Source of the DNA: Thioclava nitratireducens
GTDB lineage: Bacteria; Pseudomonadota; Alphaproteobacteria; Rhodobacterales; Rhodobacteraceae
NCBI RefSeq assembly: GCF_001940525.2
Contig: NZ_CP019437.1
Span: forward strand, 904,501 to 968,500
Direction: 5' to 3'
DNA length: 64,000 bases
The position numbers and the translations under genes are program-made. This document shows positions 16,073-23,924 of the stretch, piece after piece; the first letter of the stretch is position 1, and the number at the start of each line of letters is the position of its first letter. The notes beneath the pieces were generated by a model that was not told the origin of the DNA, ran no database searches, and was given only the letters and a program-made list of their open reading frames with translations.

Positions 16073-17331
16073 CATCACCATTTCTCATCAAGGTCGAAAC
16101 TGCCATCTCCAAGGTCGAGGCTTTGCCAGAGTCGGAGCGACGCGCGATCTTCACTGAGTTCGCCCCGGCGCGAATCCGTGCCGAGGCGGAGGCGCTAGAG
16201 GCGCGTCACGAAGCGGGCGAGGAGATGCCGCTTTTTGGCACGCTGGTTTCGGTGAAAGATCTCTATGACGAGGCCGGGCAGGTCACGAGCGCAGGCTCGC
16301 GTCTGATGCAGGACCGCGCGCCGGCAGAGGCGGATGCGGTCTCGGTCGCGCGGCTCAAGGCGGCGGGGGCGCTGATGTTCGGGCGGTCTTCGATGTCCGA
16401 ATTCGCCTATTCCGGGGTGGGTCTCAACCCGCATCACGGCACCCCCTCGGGCGCGCTGGTGGCGGGCGGGATGCCCGGAGGCTCAAGCTCGGGCGCGGCG
16501 GTCTGCGTGGGCCTCGGGATCACCGATGCTGCGATCGGCACGGATACCGGCGGCTCGCTGCGCATCCCGGCGGCGGCGAACGGTATCTGGGGCTATAAGC
16601 CCAGCCAAGGGCTCATCGACGATACCGGGGTGCATCCGCTCGCCCCGACCTATGACGTGGCGGGGCCGATGGCGCGCGATCTTGGCTTGCTGCGGCAGAT
16701 GATGGATGTGATGGCAGGCGCGCCGCTTCCCGCGGCAGAAGACGGCCCGCTGCGCTTCGTGGTGCCCGAAGGCGCCTTCACCAATGGTCTGTCCGACGAG
16801 GTCGCGGCGCTGTTCGAGGCGGAGAAAGCCCGGATCGCAGGTCTCGGCCATGAGATCGTGCCGGTCGACATGACGGAAATCGCAAAGGCGGTCGTGCTCA
16901 ACAAGATTATCGTCGCCGTCGAAGCGCTCGAGATTTACCGCGACGATTTGGAAAAGCTCGAAGTGGTGGGTGATCCGCGCGTGCTGTCGCGCATCCGTTT
17001 CGCGCTCACGCTTACGCCTGAGCAAATCGAGAAAGCCTATGCCGCGCGCGCTGATATCGTCACGCTTTTCGAACGGCTGATGGAGCCTTTCGATGCGCTG
17101 CTCGCGCCCACACTGATGCGCCTGCCGCCCAGCATTGCCGATGTCGAAGCCGAATTCGATCGCCTCAATGTCGAGATGCTGCGTAACACCTCGTTGATCA
17201 ACCTCGTGGATGGCTGCGCGATCGCGATGCCGACGCCAGGCTTGGATCCGGCCTATTCGATGACGATGCTGGCAGCACCGAAAGGGGCGGATGCGCGTGT
17301 GCTTGCCATCGCGGAGAAGGTGGCGGGATGA
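16069..17331 (+). CDS. amidase (amidase signature family)
   Basis: 420 residues with the complete amidase-signature triad: K63 in LVSVKDLYDEAG, the cis-Ser around S139 in GGMPGGSSSGAAV, and nucleophile S163 in IGTDTGGSLRIPAA. It should hydrolyse a carboxamide, allophanate-like or lactam-derived amide in the cytosol. The start overlaps the DUF2848 stop. Its stop overlaps the ATG of the decayed pxpB (ATGA), so these genes were once translated in series. It is unrelated in position to the truncated amidase at 733; the two copies differ in sequence. Confidence 0.92.
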   Translation: MTSPFLIKVETAISKVEALPESERRAIFTEFAPARIRAEAEALEARHEAGEEMPLFGTLVSVKDLYDEAGQVTSAGSRLMQDRAPAEADAVSVARLKAAGALMFGRSSMSEFAYSGVGLNPHHGTPSGALVAGGMPGGSSSGAAVCVGLGITDAAIGTDTGGSLRIPAAANGIWGYKPSQGLIDDTGVHPLAPTYDVAGPMARDLGLLRQMMDVMAGAPLPAAEDGPLRFVVPEGAFTNGLSDEVAALFEAEKARIAGLGHEIVPVDMTEIAKAVVLNKIIVAVEALEIYRDDLEKLEVVGDPRVLSRIRFALTLTPEQIEKAYAARADIVTLFERLMEPFDALLAPTLMRLPPSIADVEAEFDRLNVEMLRNTSLINLVDGCAIAMPTPGLDPAYSMTMLAAPKGADARVLAIAEKVAG

Positions 17332-17985
17332 GTGATGCGCTCCACGCGTCGTTTCGCGGACCGGCTGGAGGCTGACCCGCCCTCGGGGGTCGTGGAAATT
17401 GCTCCGAAGCTGGTCTCGGTGCTGCTGCGCTTCGATCCGCTGGGTGTAGACCGCGAGCAGCTGGGGGGCGTTGAAGCGGCTCGCCGATGAGATCGCGCAG
17501 GGTCCGCTGGAAATGCCAGACCCTGCGCGGCGTGGGACGATCCCGGTCGCTTTTGGTGGCGACGACTGCCGGCAACTAAGAGATGTCGCAAGGGCGACGG
17601 GCCAGAGCGAAGCTGCGACGATCCGCGAGAACTGCGACAGCGACCTGAGGGTTCTCACCATCGGTTTTGCTACCGGGCAGCCGTATATCGGGGTGCTTGT
17701 CCGGGGGGGGGCGTGGGATCTGCCGCGTATGAGCGAGTTGAACCCGCAGGTGCCCGCTGGTGCGCTTTTTGTCGCGGTGCTGGAAGATGCCGCGATGCGA
17801 TGGGCGGCGCGCTATTCGAGATCCAGCGATGAGCAATCTCAAGATTATCCGCGCCGACGGCCGCGAGCGTTGATCAGGAGCTGCTGCGCTGGAGCGCAAC
17901 CCACCTGATCACGCCCGGTCAGCTGCTGCGCATCGGGGGGGCTGCGTGCGGGCGTCTATGGCTATCTCACTGATCCGCCCCAAGA
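17328..17985 (+). pseudogene. decayed 5-oxoprolinase subunits PxpB (KipI) and PxpC (KipA)
   Basis: Family blocks appear in order but in different frames with stops between. VVEIAPKLVSVLLRFDPLGV, then LKRLADEIA, IPVAFGGDDCRQLRDVA, LRVLTIGFATGQPYIGVL and LPRMSELNPQVPAGALFVAV are those of PxpB/KipI. A second start near 17828 (MSNLKIIRADG) and, after a stop, TPGQLLRIGG with RAGVYGYL match the N-terminal part of PxpC/KipA. At least three frameshifts and a large deletion of pxpC are needed. PxpABC open 5-oxoproline to glutamate with ATP. The remnant suggests the operon once handled 5-oxoproline-type lactams. Confidence 0.72.
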
Positions 17986-18382
17986 AACGCGAGGCTATTC
18001 ACCTATAGCCCCATACATGCATCCAGTCCGATGCCCTCTACGGCGAGCTAAATCGCCAGCGTTGCGGAGCTGTTCTTGTGCGCGGGCAGGCCATCGGCAT
18101 ATTTTTCAGCGCGAAACTCGTCCGCCCATGCCGAAACAGCCGAACCCCGGTTTTCATACGGTTCATCTTGTGACGGGGCAAGAAGGAAGAAGGCGCAAAT
18201 AATTGAAAACGATCATGATTTGATCTGCGTCAACGCTGCGAAATTTCATTGGAGTAGGGATGGCGATGCGAGGGCCTTTTCGACTTCGGGCTGTATACGC
18301 GAAGCCATAGACGGCCCTATGCGAGCAAAAAAATAAGAGAACCGATCGCCACCCGCGGTCACGCAAATGAGTAGGAAACGAG
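17986..18382. other. 397-base region without recognisable gene
   Basis: It follows the pxpC remnant and precedes the DoxD gene. Only short overlapping frames without family similarity are seen. Base composition falls toward the right half, as expected for the promoter region of the DoxD gene. No clear promoter boxes or hairpin can be defended. Confidence 0.5.
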
Positions 18383-19315
18383 ATGGAAAAGAAGCCGATA
18401 GCAAGGTCAGAATTCGCCAGAGACTTTGCCCTTCGCGCCGCGATGATCTCAATGGGGTTTGTCTTTCTGATGGGGGGATGGCGCCGCTTCATCAATGTCC
18501 CAGCCAAGCATGACATCACGAGCCCTGCATCTCTCGCTAGCAAACTGGTTGAAGCCGCCCCCGGCTCACCGCTTGAGCCTGTGATACACTGGGTATTGAA
18601 CCATCCGATGATCGCGGAATGGTCGATTTACATGATGTCCACGGCAGAAGTTCTCGTTGGCCTCGGGCTAATTTTCGGCCTCTTTACCAGGGTTGCGGCG
18701 ACGGGGTCGGCCCTGCTCAATATGGCCCTGATGCTCATCTTCGGGTGGATGGGGTATGAATGCCTCGACGAATGGACGATGGCAGCCCTCGGTCTCGCGA
18801 TCTCTGTCAGCGTAATGATCTACGGAACGGGACTTTACTCGCTCGACAGCTTGCTGAAACGAGATGATTTCGCTCGATATTTCGGCCGTTCGCTAAATAT
18901 CGGACTGACCGTCTTTTCGGTTATCTTCACGGTCGGCTTCTATAGCTACTTTTTTGGGATTTCCGAGCTCCAGAAGCGCACGAGCGACAAGGTCTATCAT
19001 ATCTCGGCCCTCAAGGTGCCCGGCAAGCCCGATCAAGCGCGACTATACGTTGATGCGGGCCCCTCTCCCGCTGCGGCCTACGTGACTTCTGTCGTTTTCA
19101 CCAAGGCGGATGGCACGAAAGTCGTCGAAACGCCGGAGCAGATACAAGTGGCAAAGAGCCATTTTGAACCTTGGGCACATAACTCGGGAAGTATCGTTGA
19201 TGGGGTTCTTAAGATGCGTCTCGGAGCGATGGTCGACATTCGCCTTCCTGATGGCGCTGAGACGGCGGTCATCAACATGATCGACAACAAACCTTCAATG
19301 GTCCGGTTCGAATAG
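18383..19315 (+). CDS. thiosulfate:quinone oxidoreductase, DoxD-DoxA fusion
   Basis: 310 residues. Residues ~10-175 form a DoxD-like membrane domain with four helices and conserved polar patches (MGGWRRFINVPAKHD, STAEVLVGLGLIFGLFTRVA, GYECLDEWTMAALG, GTGLYSLDSLL). A further helix (~177-197) leads into a C-terminal periplasmic domain of DoxA type (PDQARLYVDAGPSPAA, YVTSVVFTKADGTKVV, LRLGAMVDIRLP-like). In Acidianus the two are separate subunits that oxidise thiosulfate to tetrathionate and reduce quinone; here they are one chain. No sox genes are nearby. The hairpin 26 bases downstream terminates it. A general DoxX protein is less likely given the DoxA part. Confidence 0.8.
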   Translation: MEKKPIARSEFARDFALRAAMISMGFVFLMGGWRRFINVPAKHDITSPASLASKLVEAAPGSPLEPVIHWVLNHPMIAEWSIYMMSTAEVLVGLGLIFGLFTRVAATGSALLNMALMLIFGWMGYECLDEWTMAALGLAISVSVMIYGTGLYSLDSLLKRDDFARYFGRSLNIGLTVFSVIFTVGFYSYFFGISELQKRTSDKVYHISALKVPGKPDQARLYVDAGPSPAAAYVTSVVFTKADGTKVVETPEQIQVAKSHFEPWAHNSGSIVDGVLKMRLGAMVDIRLPDGAETAVINMIDNKPSMVRFE

Positions 19316-19664
19316 CTTGGTGGCCCTCAAAACCTGTCTTGCCGGTCCCATGAGATTGGGACCGGCCTTCCTATTCGCGGTGTGCTCTCGCCGCATCGAA
19401 CCGGGGCGAGCCGCATCACCCCCGTGTGGCGATAATGAACGAGGCACAGCAACACCGATCGGGCTCCGGGCTTTTATACGGTGCGTTGCTCCAACCTCCG
19501 ATATCTCCGACATCGCGAATACGCAGCGCCGAAAGCTCAGAAACGCTGTATCCGGTAAAAGGAGTTGTCCTCCGCTGGCGTCGGTGAATGCAGACTAGGA
19601 TCGGGAGGTAACCGTCGCGCGCCTGATGTGATACCCTTTCAACGGGTCACCAAAGGAGGGCGAC
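19316..19664. other. 349-base intergenic region
   Basis: It holds the hairpin at 19341-19366. The remainder has no gene with recognisable similarity. The region just before 19665 contains the ribosome site AAAGGAGGGCGAC of the HExxH protein; its promoter should lie within the preceding ~100 bases but was not defined. Confidence 0.5.
19341..19366 (+). terminator. intrinsic terminator-like hairpin after DoxDA
   Basis: A perfect 10-bp stem GCCGGTCCCA / TGGGACCGGC closes a 6-base loop (TGAGAT) and is followed by CTTCCTATT. The strong GC stem 26 bases after the stop fits a transcription terminator, though the U tract is weak. Confidence 0.65.
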
Positions 19665-20336
19665 GTGTACAGGTCTGTCGGTTTGATCGCCGGGCTTTTG
19701 GTGGCCACGGCAAGCATTGCTGGCGCGGAAAACACCCTTTGCCAGACGGCGGCTCTGACAGTCGAAGGAGGGACGCCAGTGGCTCGGGATCGCATCTGCC
19801 GGATTGCCGCGCGTGAGATCCCAAAGCTTGCCGCCTGCAACGTCATGGTGCCCGAGGGTCTGACAATCCGGTTCGATGAGACCCTACCCGAGGATTGCAT
19901 CGGCCTATTCCATTGCGGCGAAGCGTTCGTCCGCTTGCTGCCGCCGGATCTCATGGCCGAGAGCCGTAAACCGGAACGCGCCTTTTCCGGTGTGCCCGAT
20001 GATCTATATTTCGATAGCGTTGTAGTGCACGAATTGACGCATGCCGCCTACGATAAGGTCGAATGCCCGTTCAGCGATTGCAGTGCGACAGCCGAATATG
20101 CCGCCTACGCGATGCAGGTCAGGTCTATGCCGATCGCGGGGCGGGAGGCGTTCGAGGCGGCCGCCGTCGTCGATCACCGCATCACGCGAGAAGAGCTGAA
20201 CGCAACGTATTACACCCTCTCTCCAGACCGTTTTGCGCAGAAAGCTTGGCTGCACTTCATTCAGCGCGAGGACGGATGCGATCATATGGGCCAGATCATG
20301 GGCGGCGCGGTGTTCTTCGATGAGGAGCCCTTCTAA
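19665..20336 (+). CDS. secreted HExxH-motif protein, putative zinc metalloprotease-like
   Basis: 223 residues from a GTG with a strong AAAGGAGG site. A signal peptide (VGLIAGLLVATASIAGA, cut near AENT) marks export. Residues 122-126 are HELTH in SVVVHELTHAAYD, the zinc-protease signature. A possible third ligand is in the segment CSATAEYAAYAMQVRSM, where a Glu follows about 20 residues later. Seven or more Cys in the mature part suggest disulfides in the periplasm. No named family is claimed. It is alone, between DoxDA and the mobile segment. The motif is plain; activity is inference. Confidence 0.65.
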   Translation: MYRSVGLIAGLLVATASIAGAENTLCQTAALTVEGGTPVARDRICRIAAREIPKLAACNVMVPEGLTIRFDETLPEDCIGLFHCGEAFVRLLPPDLMAESRKPERAFSGVPDDLYFDSVVVHELTHAAYDKVECPFSDCSATAEYAAYAMQVRSMPIAGREAFEAAAVVDHRITREELNATYYTLSPDRFAQKAWLHFIQREDGCDHMGQIMGGAVFFDEEPF

Positions 20337-21055
20337 CCTGCAAACCAGCAGGTATGACGCATCTGAGGCAATGGTCGACCGAAATACCCATCCGCAGTCG
20401 GATTGATCTGACGTATTTTCACGGGCGTGGTCGTTCCCGCCCGACGATACGCCCCAATCAACACCGACCCGACGGTGGCGAGTCATCCGCCAACGACTCG
20501 TGAGCTTGCTGGGAAAAGCTTGGGCAGGGTAATCTCAGCGCGTCCGCAGCCGAGGCCTTCGCAGTTGCGGCACAGGCCGATGAAGCGCGACCGCTCCAGG
20601 CCGGATCCAACGCCAAGGTGCCGGAACGGTGCTTCCGCGTGCGCCGGCGGATGTCCTTCACCATCGACTCCGGCGTCGGCTTCGCTGTTCCGGCTTCCTG
20701 TCTCATCTTCACTCCTTGGTGGTTACGATGAGCCAGAAACCCTCCGTTACAAAATCAACTCAGATGTCCCAGGGAGGCTGACGGGGGACACTGCGGATGC
20801 GCACCCGTTAGCAGCATGTGAGCCGGGCTGGATGACAGAGCCCGTATCTGGATGCCGCGCGACGAAGCTCGAGCCGAGCCGATGAGATAAAGCGCATCAT
20901 AATCGGAATTCCTCTCCGACATATCCATCTCGATTTTCAAAGAAGAATCGTAAAAAAATACAAATAAAACATTTATTTATTTTGAATTCGATTCCCCAGA
21001 GAAGGCTTTCGTGCTACACATAGTGATACACAAAGCTCTTTCCCGGAGGTGTGCG
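20337..21055. other. 719-base region before the integrase
   Basis: Apart from the IS3 orfA relic at 20458-20712 no gene is supported. Bases 20930-20995 are strikingly AT-rich, unlike the flanks, and probably carry the integrase promoter and perhaps an attachment site. No tRNA gene or direct repeat that would define an att site was found. Confidence 0.5.
20458..20712 (-). pseudogene. decayed IS3-family orfA (transposase N-terminal relic)
   Basis: The minus frame begins with PTPESMVKDIRRRTRKHRS, very like the start of orfA in one IS3 subgroup (VKDIRR-TRK-HS). Family similarity then appears to move to another frame, where GLERSRFIGLCRNCEG recalls the GLRGE-SIAELCRREGI helix. A frameshift and divergence have destroyed the gene, and no orfB is found. 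It lies directly upstream of the integrase, so IS insertions have hit this point repeatedly. Short similarity keeps confidence moderate. Confidence 0.5.
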
Positions 21056-22051
21056 ATGAATATCACCAAGCGCGGCGAAATTTGGCATCTGCGTCGGCGG
21101 GTTCCCAAAGGGTATGCCTCTGTCGATCCGCGCCGTGAAGTGGTGATCAGCCTTCGGACGGGGTCAGAGGCGGTGGCCAGGCAGAAGGCGCCGATGCTCT
21201 GGGCCGAGCAGGTCGAGGTCTGGGAGGCGATGCTCGATGGCGACACGGAAGACGCGGAAGCGCGGTTCGCTGCGGCCAAGCGGTTTGCGAAGGCGCGCGG
21301 CTACCGATTTCTCGATGCGCGCAAGGTGGCGCGTCTGCCTGTGCAAGAGCTACTCGCGCGAATCGATCTGGTTGCCAGTGACGAGATGCGTGATCCGCTC
21401 GGGGCGGATTCGCTCTTGGGTGGGGCGGAGCTGCCGTTGATCACCGTATCGCGGGCGCTTGAGCTATTCTGGGGGCTCGCGCGCGACAAGACCTTGGGCA
21501 AGAGTGCGGACCAGGTTCGGCGGTGGCGTTACCCGCATATCAAGGCGGTGCAGAATTTCGTATCGGTTGTCGGTGACAAGCCGCTTGCCGATCTCACGAT
21601 CGATGATTTCCTCGATTTCCGCGATTGGTGGGTGGAGCGGCTGGAGCGCGAATGGCTCACACCCAATTCCGCGAACAAGGATCTGACGCATCTGAGTGCG
21701 GTCTTGAGGCGCGTGAACCGTGACAAGCGGCTCGGGCTCGAGTTGCCGCTTGAGGATCTCGGCTTTCGACAGGGGAAAGCTGCGCGGCGGCCCTCCTTCT
21801 CGGACGACTGGGTGCGGGATCGCTTGCTGGCCGCCGGTGCGCTCGATGGGCTGGAGCCGCAGGCGCGGGCAATCCTGCTGGTGATGGTGAATACTGGGCT
21901 CCGACCGAGCGAGATTGCAGCGCTCAGGCCTGAGGAGATCCGACTGGATGACCCGATCCCGCATCTGCTCCTGCAGCCGATCGGGCGGGTTCTCAAGACG
22001 CAGAACGCGGAGCGCGTCATGCCGCTTCACGGCGTGTCGCTCGATGCGATG
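21056..22051 (+). pseudogene. tyrosine recombinase (DUF6538-type integrase), N-terminal part, split by IS3 element
   Basis: From ATG 21056 (CCCGGAGG site) the frame gives MNITKRGEIWHLRRRVPKGY, the DUF6538 start, a SAM-like core-binding domain (~120-230) and the first catalytic box NTGLRPSEIAALRPEEI with the conserved Arg. The frame is cut at 22051 by the IS element. Joining base 22051 to 23309 (removing the IS and one GATG copy) restores LDAMRAFPDGF and a 422-residue integrase without any other lesion. The interruption is thus recent and inactivates the recombinase that presumably mobilised this island. Confidence 0.88.
22048..22051. repeat. 4-bp target-site duplication, left copy (GATG)
   Basis: GATG at 22048-22051 abuts the left end of the IS and is repeated at 23305-23308 after the right end. 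A 4-bp duplication is within the usual range for IS3-family elements and proves independent transposition of this copy. Confidence 0.85.
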
Positions 22052-22077
22052 TGACCTGCCCCCCTTGGGGCCCTCGT

Positions 22078-22986
22078 TCATAACGAGAGTCTGCAGGTTT
22101 GAGATTGGTAGTCGGATCGGTTGTTGTGGGCAAGCGCGCCGGGCGCGGAGCCCTCAAATTGCTCAAGCGTCCGGCGCGCTTCGAGCGGCGTCTGGTTTCC
22201 CAGAGACGAGTGCGGTCTGACGGCGTTGTAGTCGTAGCGCCAGAGCGCCAACTTGCGCCGGGCATCGTCCAGTGTGTCGAAGATCTCCTCGTTTAATAAT
22301 TCGTCGCGCAGGCTTCCGTTGAAGGACTCGATGAACGCGTTCTGCTGCGGCTTGCCGGGGTCGATGTAGTGCCAGGGAATGGCGTTCTGGTCGGCCCATC
22401 TCAGGATGGCCCGGCTGGTGAACTCCGTCCCGTTGTCGCTGACAATGCAAGCAGGCTTTCCGTAGATCCGCACCAGCGCATCGAGTTCACGGGCAACACG
22501 CTTGCCCGATATACTGGTATCGGCGACCAGGCACAGGTTCTCTCTGCAACAATCGTCGATCACGGCCAAAATACGGAACTTGCGCGAGGCGCCGAAGCTG
22601 TCCGCCAGGAAGTCGAGCGACCAGCGCGCATTGGGATGCGCCGCCGCAGGCATCGGCGTGCGTGACCCGCGAGCCCGCTTGCGTCCACGCCGTCGCTTCA
22701 CCGATAGCCCTTCCTCGCGATAGAGCCGATACAGCTTCTTGTGGTTCATGGTCATGCCCTTGCGCTCAAGCAGGATGCCGATCCGGCGATAGCCAAACCG
22801 GCGCCGCTTCCCGGCGATCTCCTTCATCTCCTCGCGGATCTCGGGGCAGTCCGGCGGGCGTGTGCGCCGGACCGTCTTGGGGTCGACACCGACAAGCTGG
22901 CAGGCCCGACGCTGCGAGATGTCATGATCCCGCATCGCCCTGAGCGCCGCCTCTCGCCGCCTGGTCAATGTCGTCAGTTCTTTCCC
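22078..22986 (-). CDS. IS3-family transposase OrfB, DDE catalytic part (copy 1)
   Basis: 302 codons in the -1 frame relative to orfA, entered at 22986 by frameshifting (an independent TTG start about 6 codons later is possible). The HTH_21 segment ([19 protein letters not shown]) and integrase core rve domain are complete. The DDE residues sit in [20 protein letters not shown] and [16 protein letters not shown]. It ends with [13 protein letters not shown] and a Ser/Gln-rich tail. The frame is intact, so the element should be active. Confidence 0.92.
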   Translation of the reverse strand, partial: GKELTTLTRRREAALRAMRDHDISQRRACQLVGVDPKTVRRTRPPDCPEIREEMKEIAGKRRRFGYRRIGILLERKGMTMNHKKLYRLYREEGLSVKRRRGRKRARGSRTPMPAAAHPNARWSLDFLADSFGASRKFRILAVIDDCCRENLCLVADTSISGKRVARELDALVRIYGKPACIVSDNGTEFTSRAILRWADQNAIPWHYIDPGKPQQNAFIESFNGSLRDELLNEEIFDTLDDARRKLALWRYDYNAVRPHSSLGNQTPLEARRTLEQFEGSAPGALAHNNRSDYQSQTCRLSL

Positions 22987-23237
22987 AGCAGATCCTTCAG
23001 AACCACGTTGTCGAGCATGGTGTCGGCCAACAGACGTTTGAGCTTGGCGTTTTCGTCTTCGAGCGCCTTCAGCCTGGCTGCCTCGGAGAGCTCCATGCCA
23101 CCATACTTGGCCTTGAACTTGTAAAAGGTCGCCGGGCTGAGGCCATGCCTGCGGCACACATCAGCTGTCGGCATGCCTGCCTCCTGCTCCTTGATCATCC
23201 CAATAATCTGCGCCTCGGTGAAACGGCTTTTTCGCAT
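22974..23237 (-). CDS. IS3-family transposase OrfA (copy 1)
   Basis: 87 residues: an HTH of the transposase_8 type ([17 protein letters not shown], then [20 protein letters not shown]) followed by a leucine-zipper-like coiled coil ([20 protein letters not shown]). It binds the terminal repeats. It ends LLGKN at a GGGAAAG sequence where a -1 ribosomal slip would give the OrfAB fusion transposase. Confidence 0.92.
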   Translation of the reverse strand: MRKSRFTEAQIIGMIKEQEAGMPTADVCRRHGLSPATFYKFKAKYGGMELSEAARLKALEDENAKLKRLLADTMLDNVVLKDLLGKN

Positions 23238-23304
23238 TCGTCTGCTCCTTCAGAGTTGGCGCAGACTCTACACTACGTTGAGGGATCCCGCGGGGGGCAG
23301 GTCA

Positions 23305-23308
23305 GATG
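23305..23308. repeat. 4-bp target-site duplication, right copy (GATG)
   Basis: Matches GATG at 22048-22051 exactly, directly outside the IS right end at 23304. Confidence 0.85.
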
Positions 23309-23581
23309 CGAGCGTTTCCGGACGGGTTTTCGCGCTATCGCGAGAGCTCTGCCACGCTGAGTGCCACGGTGAATACCTATCTGCGTGATGCGGGCCTCCT
23401 CGAGAGCGAGCGGCATTCTCTCTACAGCCTGCGACATGCGTTTGAGGATCGGATGCTTGCCGCTGGGATCGACGAGCGGATCCGGCGCGACGTGATGGGG
23501 CATGCTTTGGGGCGCGAGCGCTATGGGGAAGGCGGGCGGTTGGCGACGATTGCGGAGCTCCTCGAGCCCATCGCGTTCTGA
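23309..23581 (+). pseudogene. tyrosine recombinase, C-terminal catalytic part (after IS insertion)
   Basis: Continuation of the split integrase: RAFPDGFSRYRES through a recombinase active-site segment SLYSLRHAFEDRMLAAGID (catalytic Arg-His) and VMGHALGRERYGEG, which contains the second box His and the nucleophilic Tyr. The first base of the box 2 motif is Tyr rather than His, as seen in other DUF6538 integrases. It lacks its own start and is expressed only if the IS is removed. Confidence 0.85.
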
Positions 23582-23594
23582 GCCGAGTGAGCGA

Positions 23595-23849
23595 TCAGCT
23601 CCGCAGCTTCACCTTGAGCAGATTAGCGGGGTCGATATCGAGTGCCTGAGCGAGGCGCCAGACATTGTCGATGGAGATATTCTGCTCGCTACGCTCCACG
23701 GCGCTCAAATAGGTTCTGTTGAGGCCAGATTCGAGCGCTAGACGTTCCTGCGACCATCCACGCTCTGCGCGCAGTGATCTGAGGTTGCTCGCGAGCGTGT
23801 CGCGCAGAGGGCTTTTCGGCGTCCGTTTCACCCCCTTGCAATCGCGCAA
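23595..23849 (-). CDS. XRE-family helix-turn-helix regulator
   Basis: 84 residues, essentially one HTH_3 domain: LASNLRSLRAERGWSQERLA, ESGLNRTYLSAVERSEQNI and SIDNVWRLAQALDIDPANLL. Such small Cro/C1-like proteins repress genes on islands. It is convergent with the integrase (13 bases between stops) and divergent from an unknown protein starting at 23925, which it probably controls. It could also be an antitoxin-like partner of that protein, but no toxin family is recognised. Confidence 0.88.
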   Translation of the reverse strand: MRDCKGVKRTPKSPLRDTLASNLRSLRAERGWSQERLALESGLNRTYLSAVERSEQNISIDNVWRLAQALDIDPANLLKVKLRS

Positions 23850-23924
23850 TGTTGGTTTTAGCTCTACCGGTTATAAGAGACATTCGTGCGCTCGCTGATA
23901 CATTCTTGCAAAGGGACCACCTCG

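Larger units (their letters stand above)
22052..23304 (-). mobile_element. IS3-family insertion sequence, copy 1 (intact, 1253 bp)
   Basis: The element begins TGACCTGCCCCCC at one end and closes with its inverted copy GGGGGCAGGTCA at the other. It encodes orfA and orfB on the minus strand with a -1 frameshift, and is flanked by the duplication GATG. It splits the integrase gene. The same element lies at 58412-59663 in the opposite orientation; the two copies appear identical over the regions compared except for one C in a terminal C-run. The organisation, DDE transposase and 4-bp duplication suggest the IS407-like group. Confidence 0.93.

Noticed and set aside
20340-21055. tRNA gene or att site upstream of the integrase
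   Set aside because: No cloverleaf or T-loop sequence was found, and no direct repeat pair could be defined by eye.
21011-22054. Integrase start at 21011
   Set aside because: The first 15 residues do not fit the family; ATG 21056 has a CCCGGAGG site and begins the conserved N-terminus.
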